Below are positions 18,476 to 25,859 of a stretch of DNA of 64,000 nt, in pieces. The notes beneath the pieces were generated by a model, which saw only the letters and a list, made by a program, of their open reading frames with translations, had not been told where the DNA came from and searched no databases. Numbering within the stretch: position 1 is the stretch's first letter; each line of letters begins with the position of its first letter. A program made the position numbers and the translations under genes. The stretch comes from Rhodoblastus sphagnicola. GTDB lineage: Bacteria > Pseudomonadota > Alphaproteobacteria > Rhizobiales > Beijerinckiaceae. Where the stretch lies: contig NZ_NHSJ01000039.1 in the NCBI RefSeq assembly GCF_002937075.1, positions 1 to 64,000 of the forward strand, written 5' to 3'.

Positions 18476-19093
18476 TCAGTCTTCGGCGGGTTCCTCATCA
18501 TGCGCATGAGTCGGGACCGGCGCGGCCGGACGGCGCTCCTGGAAGCGCTGCATGCGATCGCTGCGTTCGGAAGGATCGCGGCCGATCTTGTTGGCGAGAT
18601 GCACGAGATCGACGAATTCATCGGCTTGGCGGCGCAATTCGTCGGCCACCATCGGCGGCTGCGTGGTGATGGTGGACATCACCGACACGCGCACGCCCTT
18701 GCGCTGCACGGCCTCGACCAGCGAGCGGAAGTCGCCGTCGCCGGAGAACAGCACCATGTGATCGACGTGATCGGCCATTTCCATGGCGTCGACCGCGAGT
18801 TCGATGTCCATGTTGCCCTTGACCTTGCGGCGTCCGAGCGCGTCGACGAATTCCTTGGCCGGCTTGGTCACGACAGCATAGCCGTTGTAGTCGAGCCAGT
18901 CGATCAGCGGGCGGATCGAGGAATATTCCTGATCTTCCACCAGAGCTGTGTAGTAGAAAGCGCGCAGAAGACGGCCCTTGCCCTGGAATTCCTTCAGCAG
19001 GCGCTTGTAGTCTATGTCAAAGCCTAGGGATTTTGCGGTCGCATAGAGGTTGGCTCCGTCAATAAATAGGGCGATACGTTCCTGGTCAGCCAT
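18476..19093 (-). CDS. NYN domain protein (LabA/DUF88 family)
   Basis: This 205-residue PIN-like NYN-domain protein has the acidic metal-site residues in FIDGANLYATAKSLG (residue ~11), KGNMDIELAVDAMEMAD (residue ~95) and LFSGDGDFRSLVEA (residue ~117). Such proteins are predicted RNases or RNA-processing factors. A Pro/Glu/His-rich tail follows the domain. ATG 19093 opens the conserved MADQERIALFIDG sequence; the frame stays open further upstream but without family similarity. It is divergent from rpoZ across a long intergenic region, a neighbourhood found in several Hyphomicrobiales. Confidence 0.88.
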   Translation of the reverse strand: MADQERIALFIDGANLYATAKSLGFDIDYKRLLKEFQGKGRLLRAFYYTALVEDQEYSSIRPLIDWLDYNGYAVVTKPAKEFVDALGRRKVKGNMDIELAVDAMEMADHVDHMVLFSGDGDFRSLVEAVQRKGVRVSVMSTITTQPPMVADELRRQADEFVDLVHLANKIGRDPSERSDRMQRFQERRPAAPVPTHAHDEEPAED

Positions 19094-19547
19094 TATGAGT
19101 TTCCGTTTCCGATTATGTATGGGCCTAAGCCCTGCGTTAGTCGTCACCCGCGTCATTTGCTTGACTAATGTCAAAACGCGCGAAAGGCAAACCGCGAAAT
19201 AGTCCTGAGTCTTGATTGTGCGACGACATTATCCTTACGCGGTGCGACATCATGCCGCCTTGTGGTTGTAATCTGGCGCCACCCGCAGGTGGCGTCAAAC
19301 CGCTAATTACAAAACAAACACAAAATTTCCCAGCATGGTTCGTCATTATTTAGAAAATAATTTTAACGGATCAAGGCCTCACGCTACGTAAGCCAAGGTC
19401 CGACACTCAAAAAAACTGTCTCCCGCTGCTCGCAACTGACAGGTTGCGGCATTTTCACGGAGTTGCGACAATAAACCTTGCTTTCCGGCGCCTCCATCTC
19501 TAACAGGACAATCAGTCCCCTTTTCACCTTTTCCGAGGAGCGCCAGC
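19094..19547. other. Intergenic region between the NYN gene and rpoZ
   Basis: No convincing gene lies in these 454 bases. The sequence is locally AT-rich near 19340-19370, and GAGGAG just before 19548 is the rpoZ ribosome site. Divergent promoters are expected here, but no promoter pair is clear enough to call. Confidence 0.6.
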
Positions 19548-19931
19548 ATGGCTCGGGTCACTGTCGAGGACTGCATCGACAAGGTCGACAATCGTTTTGA
19601 TCTCGTTCTGCTCGCCAGCCATCGTGCGCGCATGATCTCTTCCGGCGCGCAGATCAGCGTGCCGCGCGATAATGACAAGAATCCGGTCGTCGCGCTGCGG
19701 GAAATCGCGGATTCGACCATCGCTCCCGAAGATTTGAAGGAAGACTTCATCCACTCGCTGCAAAAGCATGTCGAGGTGGACGAGCCCGAGGCGGAAGTCG
19801 TGCCGGCGCTGGTCACGCCGACCAGCGATCTCGCCGGAGACGTGCAGTTCGATCGCATGACCGAGGAAGATCTTTTGCGCGGCCTCGAAGGTCTGGTGCC
19901 TCCGGCCGAGACCGAGGACGACTCCGAGTAA
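19548..19931 (+). CDS. rpoZ: RNA polymerase omega subunit
   Basis: This 127-residue protein begins [28 protein letters not shown], the omega signature, with [14 protein letters not shown] at residues ~43-56. The acidic C-terminal extension is typical of alphaproteobacteria. Omega helps assemble the beta' subunit and forms part of the ppGpp site on RNA polymerase. It lies directly upstream of rsh on the same strand, about 160 bases away, the usual alphaproteobacterial pairing of the alarmone synthase with its polymerase target subunit. Confidence 0.95.
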   Translation: MARVTVEDCIDKVDNRFDLVLLASHRARMISSGAQISVPRDNDKNPVVALREIADSTIAPEDLKEDFIHSLQKHVEVDEPEAEVVPALVTPTSDLAGDVQFDRMTEEDLLRGLEGLVPPAETEDDSE

Positions 19932-20092
19932 TCCGCGCGGGTCTCAAGCCAGCCGAATCCAGCCGGAGATCGCACCGCGATCTCCGGTTTTTATTTGGCC
20001 CAGCCGGCTTCCGATTGCGCGCTTTTCCGTTTTTGCTTGGAGACAGCGCGCGCGGTCGTTACGGTTTGGCCATCCCGGAGATTTTTCCAGAA

Positions 20093-22273
20093 ATGATGCG
20101 GCAGTACGAACTCGTCGATCGCGTGCGCAAGTACAATCCGAACGCCAACGAGGATCTGCTCAACCGCGCCTACGTCTACGCCATGCGCGCCCATGGCGCG
20201 CAAACCCGCGCCTCCGGAGACCCCTATTTCACCCATCCGCTGGAAGTCGCGGCCATTCTCACGGAAATGAAGCTCGACGACGCCACAATCGTCGCCGCCG
20301 TGCTGCATGACACCATCGAGGACACCGCCGCCACGCGCGCCGAGATCGACGAAATCTTCGGCCCGGAGATCGGCGCGCTGGTCGATGGCCTGACCAAGCT
20401 GAAACGGCTCGACCTCGTCTCCAAGAAGGCGGAGCAGGCGGAGAATTTCAGAAAGCTGCTGCTGGCGATCGCGGAGGACGTGCGCGTGCTGCTGGTCAAG
20501 CTCGCCGACCGGCTGCACAACATGCGCACGCTGCATTTCGTCAATCCGGACAAGCGGGCGCGCATCGCGCAGGAGACGCTGGACATTTATGCGCCGCTGG
20601 CCGGGCGCATGGGCATGCAATTGATGCGCGACGAGCTGGAGAATCTCGCGTTCAAGAATCTCAATCCGGAAGCCTTCGCCCTGGTCTCGACGCGGCTGGC
20701 TGATTTGCGCAATGACAACAGCGAGCTGATCGGCGCCATCGAGGCGGAGTTGGCCGAGGAACTGCGCAAGCGCGGCATCAACGCGGAGGTGCGCGGGCGG
20801 CAGAAGCAGCCCTATTCGGTCTGGGCGAAAATGGAGCGCAAGTCCGTCGCCTTCGAGCAACTTTCCGACATTTTCGGCTTCCGCGTCGTCGTGGACCGCG
20901 TCGAGGACTGCTATGCGGTGATCGGCATCGTCCACACCAAATGGCCGAGCGTCCCCGGCCGGTTCAAGGACTATATTTCCACGCCAAAGCAGAACGATTA
21001 CCGCTCGATCCACACCACCGTGGTCGGGCCGGGACGCCAGCGCGTCGAATTGCAGGTGCGCACCCACGACATGCACGACATCGCCCGCAACGGCATCGCG
21101 GCGCACGCGCTCTACAAGGACGGCGTCGCGCCGGCTTTGTCGCAGGAGAGCAGCGCCTATCAATGGCTCAAGCGCACCATCGACATGCTGGCCGACGGCG
21201 ACAGCCCCGAGGAATTTCTGGAGCACACCAGGCTGGAGCTGTTCCACGACCAGGTGTTCTGCTTCACGCCCAAGGGCCGTCTCATCGCCCTGCCGCGCGG
21301 CGCGACGCCGATCGATTTCGCCTATGCCGTTCACACCAGCGTCGGCAATTCGGCGGTGGGGGTGAAGATCAACGGCCGCCTCGCGCCCTTGCTGGCGCCG
21401 CTCGCCAATGGCGACGAGGTCGAGATCATCCGCGCGGAAACCCAGACCCCGCCGGCGGCCTGGGAGAGCATAGCCGTGACGGGCAAGGCCCGCGCCGCTA
21501 TCCGCCGCGCCTCGCGCGAGGCGGTGCGCGCGCAATATGCCGGGCTTGGCCGCCAGATCGTCTTGCGCGCTTTTGAACGGGCCGGAAAACCGTTCGGCGA
21601 CGACAAGCTGAAGCTGGCGCTGCCCCGGCTCGCGCGCTCCAATATCGAGGATGTGCTGGCGGCGGTGGGACGCGGGGAAATGTTCTCCGGCGACGTGGTC
21701 AAGGCTGTCCATCCCGACTTCAAAGAGGAGCGCAAAACCGCGGCGGGGCGCCGGCCAGATCCCGGCTGGTTCAAGATGCAGAAGGCCGCCGGCATGCAGT
21801 TCAAGGCGCCGGGTTCAACCGGCCATGCGCTGCCGATCCGGGGCCTGCGCGGCGACCTGCCGGTGAGTTTCGCGCCGGATGGCGGAGCGGTGCCGGGCGA
21901 CCGCATCGTCGGCATCCTCACGCCCGGCGAGGGCGTCACCATCTATCCGATCCAGGCCTCGGCGCTGGAGGGGTTCGACGACCAGCCGGAGCGCTGGCTG
22001 GACGTGCGCTGGGACATGGAGGGCGCGCCCGAGCTGTTCCCGGCCAAGGTCGTCGTCGCCGGCATCAACGAGCCCGGCAGCCTGGGCGCCATAGCCAGCC
22101 TGATCGGCGAGACCGGCGCCAATATCGACGACGTGCAATTCAACAAGATTTCCCCCGACTTCCGCGAGATGATCTTCGAACTGCAAGTGTTCGACCTGAA
22201 ACATCTGACCGACATCTTGTCGCGGCTGCGGGCGCTGCCCATGGTCCATCGGGTCGAGCGGGTGATCGGCTGA
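20093..22273 (+). CDS. rsh: Bifunctional (p)ppGpp synthetase/hydrolase
   Basis: This protein of about 726 residues is of the RelA/SpoT homologue type. The N-terminal hydrolase domain keeps the HD catalytic motif (VLHDTIEDT, residue ~75), so degradation is likely active. The synthetase domain has the DIFGFRVVVD and YISTPKQNDYRSIHTTVVGP motifs, then HALYKDG. TGS (FTPKGRLIALPRGATPIDFAY) and ACT (INEPGSLGAIASLIGETGANI) regulatory domains follow. The protein makes and removes the starvation alarmone. Two adjacent ATG codons (20093, 20096) open the conserved MRQYELVDRV; the frame upstream has no similarity. Confidence 0.95.
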   Translation: MMRQYELVDRVRKYNPNANEDLLNRAYVYAMRAHGAQTRASGDPYFTHPLEVAAILTEMKLDDATIVAAVLHDTIEDTAATRAEIDEIFGPEIGALVDGLTKLKRLDLVSKKAEQAENFRKLLLAIAEDVRVLLVKLADRLHNMRTLHFVNPDKRARIAQETLDIYAPLAGRMGMQLMRDELENLAFKNLNPEAFALVSTRLADLRNDNSELIGAIEAELAEELRKRGINAEVRGRQKQPYSVWAKMERKSVAFEQLSDIFGFRVVVDRVEDCYAVIGIVHTKWPSVPGRFKDYISTPKQNDYRSIHTTVVGPGRQRVELQVRTHDMHDIARNGIAAHALYKDGVAPALSQESSAYQWLKRTIDMLADGDSPEEFLEHTRLELFHDQVFCFTPKGRLIALPRGATPIDFAYAVHTSVGNSAVGVKINGRLAPLLAPLANGDEVEIIRAETQTPPAAWESIAVTGKARAAIRRASREAVRAQYAGLGRQIVLRAFERAGKPFGDDKLKLALPRLARSNIEDVLAAVGRGEMFSGDVVKAVHPDFKEERKTAAGRRPDPGWFKMQKAAGMQFKAPGSTGHALPIRGLRGDLPVSFAPDGGAVPGDRIVGILTPGEGVTIYPIQASALEGFDDQPERWLDVRWDMEGAPELFPAKVVVAGINEPGSLGAIASLIGETGANIDDVQFNKISPDFREMIFELQVFDLKHLTDILSRLRALPMVHRVERVIG

Positions 22274-22347
22274 TTTTTGGGCGGCGCGCGCCGGTCGAAG
22301 CCGGCCAAAAAGCGAAAACCCAAAAAGTGAAAACCAATCCGCCGGAC

Positions 22348-22380
22348 TTGACACGCGAATAATTTGTTCTTGTTATGTTC
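22348..22380 (+). promoter_or_regulatory. Sigma-70-type promoter with LexA-like box over the -10
   Basis: TTGACA (22348-22353) and TGTTAT (22371-22376) are 17 bases apart. GTTC-N7-GTTC (22366-22380), the known alphaproteobacterial LexA recognition pattern, covers the -10 box exactly. This would make transcription to the right DNA-damage inducible. The motif is seen directly; LexA control is inferred. Confidence 0.6.
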
Positions 22381-22391
22381 CACGTGAAACG
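22376..22391. promoter_or_regulatory. parS-like palindrome
   Basis: TGTTCCACGTGAAACG differs at two of sixteen positions from the widely conserved ParB binding site TGTTTCACGTGAAACA. It overlaps the second half of the LexA-like box and the likely transcription start. Function as a partition site is inferred from motif similarity only. Confidence 0.5.
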
Positions 22392-22718
22392 CCACCGTTA
22401 CAAGGAATTGACAAACAAAGCGTTTCATCGAAGACGCCCGGTTTCGTCCCCATTTCGCCACCTCCGCAACTGCCGAGTTGCATGAAGAAAAACCATCATG
22501 TCTTGATCGCTTTTTTGCACGAATCCGCAGAAAGACATGCGTTTTCGATCAATTTTTTAAAACCCGAGTCAACCAGAGCTTGCAATTCCGCCAAATCGAC
22601 CTCTCCTCGCGCCATCGATCCAGACCAAAAAGATGCCCACTTTCGCATCGGGGCCTGATCAACAGTCCAAACACCGCGTCGGGCCGCCGCCCACCCCACC
22701 ACGACAGCCTCGACCAAC

Positions 22719-22784
22719 CCCCTCTCCCCGCAAAGCCCGCCGAAAGACGGGCGTCCTTACGGACACCCTATGCGGGGAGAGGGG
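22719..22784. repeat. Palindromic intergenic repeat with two internal hairpins
   Basis: A perfect 14-bp outer stem, CCCCTCTCCCCGCA / TGCGGGGAGAGGGG, encloses two small hairpins (GCCCG...CGGGC and GTCC-TTAC-GGAC). The outer stem is shared with the shorter element at 30473-30498. It is REP-like, with no coding capacity. Confidence 0.8.
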
Positions 22785-22852
22785 AGCGGAAAGGCTGAGG
22801 CCAGCGATGCCGGACTTCCTCAGGGCGTGCGGATCGGAGCCATCGCCGGGGT

Positions 22853-22937
22853 CGTCATCGCGAGGCGCGTGAGCGACGAAGCGATCCGCGTTTCGGCGCA
22901 TCGCAAGGCGGATCGCTTCGCTCCGCTCGCGATGACG
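22853..22937. repeat. REP/MITE-like inverted repeat
   Basis: The arms CGTCATCGCGAG...GAAGCGATCCGC (22853-22889) and GCGGATCGCTTCGCTCCGC...GATGACG (22908-22937) are near-complementary around a short centre. The form CGTCATCGCGAGCGGAGCGAAGCGATCC is a common dispersed repeat type in bacterial genomes. Confidence 0.75.
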
Positions 22938-23047
22938 GGAGGGGCAAAACGGGAATTCGTATGGCGTCCCCGCAATCCCTTTTTGTTCGTTAAACTCGGC
23001 AATTTTTCTAGCCTTCAACAAGCCAAATATCGGTAGTTCTAAATTTT

Positions 23048-23560
23048 TTATTTGTGGGAAGTAACTATAATATCAAAGGCTTGCCCGTCGTCAGTGCTGC
23101 ATTCGCCGCCGCCATGCAAATCGCGCCCCTTCAGAACGCAACGAATGCCCTTACCATTCGGGCAAGAAAGTAGCGCCTTCACTGTGGCATCGCCCATGGT
23201 TGCCTTCGCCAAAGCTCCGGCCTGTAACCCTTGGTTAAAGGAATCCACTGGGTCAGCAGCGCGGGTATCATATGAAATAGGCCCGGTTTGCTGACCTATT
23301 ATAACATTCGTCACTGCTGTCGCGCTGTTGTTTGTCCCTGCGTTGCCGACTATCTTTTTTTCGTCGGAGGCGATTCGGGAGGCTGGGCCGACGCATTGTT
23401 GCCCCCTGAAATTGACGCTCATTGTGCCCGATCCCGAGCCATCGCTGTGCAGTTCCCCCCGGAAGCTCTCGCCCGAAGTCCGTGACATCATCGCGACGTC
23501 CATTGTTCCGGCGCAGCCAGCGACAGTGAGGGCCACTAAAAACACGATCCCAAATTTCAT
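23048..23560 (-). CDS. Small putative lipoprotein
   Basis: This 170-residue protein has a lipoprotein signal: MKFGIVFLVALTVAGCAG with the lipobox Cys at about residue 16. The mature part is Ser/Gly/Thr-rich, with three further cysteine positions in the C-terminal half (LLSCPNGKGIRCVLKG, GGECSTDD), suggesting a disulfide-held fold. Start ATG 23560 has GGGGAA six bases upstream and puts the signal at the N-terminus; the longer frame is less likely. No characterised family is recognised. It lies in a lower-GC accessory patch beside repeats and a toxin-antitoxin pair. Confidence 0.65.
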   Translation of the reverse strand: MKFGIVFLVALTVAGCAGTMDVAMMSRTSGESFRGELHSDGSGSGTMSVNFRGQQCVGPASRIASDEKKIVGNAGTNNSATAVTNVIIGQQTGPISYDTRAADPVDSFNQGLQAGALAKATMGDATVKALLSCPNGKGIRCVLKGRDLHGGGECSTDDGQAFDIIVTSHK

Positions 23561-23644
23561 TAATTTCCCCAATCCCGAAACCGCTCTGCGCTTAATCAAG
23601 TAGGAAAAACAGAGTATGAGCCTGCTGCAAACGATTAGGGACTT

Positions 23645-23664
23645 TATAGTCCCGAGAGACTATA
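23645..23664. promoter_or_regulatory. 20-bp operator-like inverted repeat
   Basis: TATAGTC-CCGAGA-GACTATA has perfect 7-base arms. On the minus strand it sits where a -10 element for the lipoprotein gene could lie. The symmetry and spacing fit a dimeric helix-turn-helix regulator, but no such gene adjoins it on this side. Confidence 0.5.
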
Positions 23665-23838
23665 TGCCCGAAGTCATCTAATCTTTCAATTGAGGATTAG
23701 CAGAGCATCGTCGGAAACATCGTGCGGAAGCTTCGTATCGGCATTACGGGGACATGATACCATTTGCATAATTCATGGACCGCGCCACCGGCCCCCGGCA
23801 TTCGCTCCCGCCCAAACCCTCGCCCGTCTTGCTCGGGA

Positions 23839-23873
23839 TTGCGGGGACATGACCGCATTGCGTCCCGCGCGGT
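23839..23873 (+). repeat. Left copy of the direct repeat flanking the toxin-antitoxin pair
   Basis: The copy begins TTGCGGGGACATGACCGCAT and continues TGCGTCCCGCGCGGT. It matches the sequence at 24521-24555 with only a few differences. A shorter, more diverged relative (ACGGGGACATGATACC) lies at about 23746. Confidence 0.65.
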
Positions 23874-23890
23874 CGCAGCGTGTATCTTAG

Positions 23891-23928
23891 TTGACACTCA
23901 ACAACCTCATGTGTATTAAAATACACAT
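23891..23928 (+). promoter_or_regulatory. Promoter, operator and start codon overlap of the toxin gene
   Basis: TTGACA (23891-23896) and TATTAA (23914-23919) are spaced by 17 bases. The palindrome ATGTGTATTAAAATACACAT (23909-23928, 9-base arms) covers the -10 box and runs into the toxin ATG at 23927. The predicted transcription start is within a base or two of the ATG, so the message may lack a leader. Confidence 0.65.
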
Positions 23929-24220
23929 GCTGACGATCCTGGAAACTCGCCCCTTCACAGACTGGCTCAACGGCCAGAAAGACGTGAAGACGCGGCTGCG
24001 GATCGCGGAGCGTTTGCGCCGGATTGGACGGACAGGCTCACTTGGCGACCACAAGGATGTCGGCGATGGCGTCGGTGAATTACGGTTCCATTTTGGTCCC
24101 GGCTATCGGGTTTATTTCTGCCGGCGCGGGGAAGAGATCGTCATTCTGTTGGGCGGCGGCGACAAGGGGTCGCAAGCGCGCGACGTCCGCGCCGCCAAGG
24201 CGCTGGCAAAGGAGGTCTGA
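23927..24220 (+). CDS. RelE/ParE-superfamily toxin (addiction module killer protein)
   Basis: This 97-residue protein belongs to the phage Gp49/HigB-like killer group. It has MLTILETRPFTDWLNG at the start, RLRIAERLRRIGRTGSLGDHKDVGDGVGELRFHFGPGYRVYF in the middle, and LLGGGDKGSQARDVRAAKAL near the end, matching the family's conserved order. Relatives cleave mRNA on the ribosome or otherwise block growth. The order is toxin first, antidote second, as usual for this subtype. The ATG at 23927 lies within the promoter palindrome; an in-frame start 12 codons upstream would precede the -10 and is rejected. Confidence 0.88.
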   Translation: MLTILETRPFTDWLNGQKDVKTRLRIAERLRRIGRTGSLGDHKDVGDGVGELRFHFGPGYRVYFCRRGEEIVILLGGGDKGSQARDVRAAKALAKEV

Positions 24221-24223
24221 CCG

Positions 24224-24508
24224 ATGGTCGAAACCAGGGAATTCGATATCCGCAACTATCTCGCCACACCGGAGGACAGAGCCGCCTATTTCGAGATTCT
24301 TCTCGAAGAGGGCGATCCTTCCTTCATCGCATCCGGCCTCGGAGAGATCGCCAGGGCGATCGGCGTAACCGAGTTCGCGCGACAAACCGGATTGAGCCGC
24401 GAGGCGATCTACAAGGGCCTTGTCGAAGGCGGCAATCCGACCTTGGATACGCTCACCAAAGCCGCGAGGGCGCTGGGGTTGCGGCTGACGGTCGCGAAGG
24501 CCGCATAA
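24224..24508 (+). CDS. Addiction module antidote protein (Xre-type)
   Basis: This 94-residue antitoxin begins with the subtype's FDIRNYLATPEDRAAYFEILLEEGDPSFIASGLGEIARAIG pattern. An HTH follows (residues ~46-80, EFARQTGLSREAIYKGLVEGGNPTLDTLTKAARALG). This is the usual partner of the killer protein just upstream; only three bases separate the toxin stop from this ATG, so they are cotranscribed. It should neutralise the toxin and bind the palindrome at 23909-23928. Together they form a complete, apparently intact module. Confidence 0.88.
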   Translation: MVETREFDIRNYLATPEDRAAYFEILLEEGDPSFIASGLGEIARAIGVTEFARQTGLSREAIYKGLVEGGNPTLDTLTKAARALGLRLTVAKAA

Positions 24509-24520
24509 GATAGGGGGAAA

Positions 24521-24555
24521 TTGCGGGGACCTGACCGCAATGCCCCCCGCGCGCG
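24521..24555 (+). repeat. Right copy of the direct repeat flanking the toxin-antitoxin pair
   Basis: The copy begins TTGCGGGGACCTGACCGCAA and continues TGCCCCCCGCGCGCG. It is in the same orientation as the copy at 23839 and itself contains the inverted repeat TTGCGG...CCGCAA. It lies 12 bases past the antitoxin stop. Confidence 0.65.
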
Positions 24556-24645
24556 GGCAGACAGAATTCCTTCATCCGCCGCCTCGTTTGGCCCAGCGAA
24601 ATTGCGTATCGTTGGCTGAACCGATTCCCTTCCACAGGTGGACAA

Positions 24646-25395
24646 ATGAGCGGATCAAAGAAAATCAGGCTGGGTGTGAACATCGATCATGTCGCCACCC
24701 TGCGCAACGCCCGCGGCGGCTTCGTTCCCGATCCCGTGCGCGCCGCGCAACTGGCGCTGGCCGCGGGCGCGGACGGAATCACCGCGCATCTGCGCGAGGA
24801 CCGCCGCCACATCGTGGACGAGGACATGATCAGGCTGCGGCGCTTGCCGGCGCCGCTCAATTTCGAAATGGCCGCCACCGAGCAGATGCTCGACATCGTC
24901 CTGCGCGTAAAACCCAATGCCTGCTGCCTGGTGCCGGAAAAGCGCACCGAGCGCACCACCGAAGGCGGCCTCGACGTGATCGGCGGCAAGAAAAATCTCA
25001 TTCCCTTCGTCGATGAGTTGAACCGCGCCGGCGTGCGCGTCTCGCTGTTCATCGAGCCATCGATCGCGGCGCTGGAAGCGGCGGTGGAGATCAAGGCGCC
25101 TGTAGTGGAGCTGCACACCGGCGCCTGGTGCAACGCGCTGGAACTGGACGAAACCGAAAAGGCCGAGGCCGAATTTTTACGCCTGCGCGAAGCGGCGGCG
25201 ACGTGCGAAAAGCTCGGTCTGGAATGCCACGCCGGCCACGGCCTCGATTTCGACAGCGCCAGAACCATCGCCGCCCTGCCGCAAATCGCCGAACTGAACA
25301 TCGGCCATTTCCTGATCGGCGAGGCCGTGTTCATCGGCCTGGAGGCCTCGGTGCAACAGATGATCGCGGCGATTGCCGCAGGACGCGCCGCATGA
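24646..25395 (+). CDS. pdxJ: Pyridoxine 5'-phosphate synthase
   Basis: This 249-residue TIM-barrel enzyme has family landmarks near the N-terminus ([17 protein letters not shown], with the substrate-binding DHVAT), then [14 protein letters not shown], the catalytic-region glutamate in ELHTGAW, and the closing [16 protein letters not shown]. PdxJ condenses 1-deoxyxylulose 5-phosphate with 3-amino-2-oxopropyl phosphate in vitamin B6 synthesis. Its stop overlaps the acpS start (ATGA), the first link of a tightly packed operon pdxJ-acpS-lepB-rnc-era-recO. Confidence 0.96.
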   Translation: MSGSKKIRLGVNIDHVATLRNARGGFVPDPVRAAQLALAAGADGITAHLREDRRHIVDEDMIRLRRLPAPLNFEMAATEQMLDIVLRVKPNACCLVPEKRTERTTEGGLDVIGGKKNLIPFVDELNRAGVRVSLFIEPSIAALEAAVEIKAPVVELHTGAWCNALELDETEKAEAEFLRLREAAATCEKLGLECHAGHGLDFDSARTIAALPQIAELNIGHFLIGEAVFIGLEASVQQMIAAIAAGRAA

Positions 25396-25814
25396 TCCTC
25401 GGTCTCGGGATCGACCTGTGCGACATCAGGCGGATCGAGCGGGCGCTGGAGAAATACGGCGACCGCTTCGCCCGCCGCTGCTTTACCGAAACCGAGCGCG
25501 AAAAAGCCGACGGACGCGCCATGCGCGCGGCGACCTACGCCAAGCGTTTCGCCGCCAAGGAGGCCTGCGCCAAGGCGCTCGGCACGGGCTTGGCGCGCGG
25601 CGTCTGGTTTCACGACATCGGCGTGGTCAACGATGCGGCGGGCAAACCCGGCCTGGAGCTGCAAGGCGCGGCGGCGGCGCGTCTGGCCGAGCTTTGCGCG
25701 CGGCTGGCGCCCGCCGGCGCCACGGCCCGTATCCATCTGACATTGACCGACGAATACCCTTACGCGCAGGCGCAGGTGCTGATCGAGGCCGTTGGCGCCT
25801 TGCCTTTCCCCTGA
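25392..25814 (+). CDS. acpS: Holo-[acyl-carrier-protein] synthase
   Basis: This 140-residue phosphopantetheinyl transferase of the AcpS trimer type has [16 protein letters not shown] at the start, containing the Mg-binding Asp, and [16 protein letters not shown] at residues ~54-69 with the conserved Glu and Lys. It transfers 4'-phosphopantetheine from CoA to apo-ACP; acpP lies at 59 kb in this window. The start codon overlaps the pdxJ stop. It is a few residues longer than the usual ~125 because of an extended loop near the C-terminus. Confidence 0.95.
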   Translation: MILGLGIDLCDIRRIERALEKYGDRFARRCFTETEREKADGRAMRAATYAKRFAAKEACAKALGTGLARGVWFHDIGVVNDAAGKPGLELQGAAAARLAELCARLAPAGATARIHLTLTDEYPYAQAQVLIEAVGALPFP

Positions 25815-25859
25815 AAAACCCGCAATACCGGCGGCCACGGGATCAACAAGAGCAGAACC

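Larger units (their letters stand above)
22274..23047. other. Long intergenic region with promoter, parS-like site and two repeats
   Basis: No recognisable gene is seen in these 774 bases. It contains a SOS-type promoter (22348-22380), a parS-like palindrome, a 58-codon open frame starting at ATG 22482 with no known relatives, and two palindromic repeats (22719-22784 and 22853-22937). A 106-codon frame beginning at TTG 22478 crosses the first repeat and is probably not a gene. Confidence 0.7.
23561..23926. other. Intergenic region with operator-like palindromes
   Basis: No gene is seen in these 366 bases. Notable sites are the palindrome at 23645-23664, a second inverted repeat CTAATC-N11-GATTAG (23678-23700), and two GGGGACATGA-containing copies of a short repeat (about 23744 and 23839). 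Confidence 0.6.

Noticed and set aside
22478-22798. 106-codon plus-strand frame starting at TTG
   Set aside because: It reads through the palindromic repeat at 22719-22784 and has no conserved-looking segment; only the 58-codon frame from ATG 22482 was kept as a possibility.
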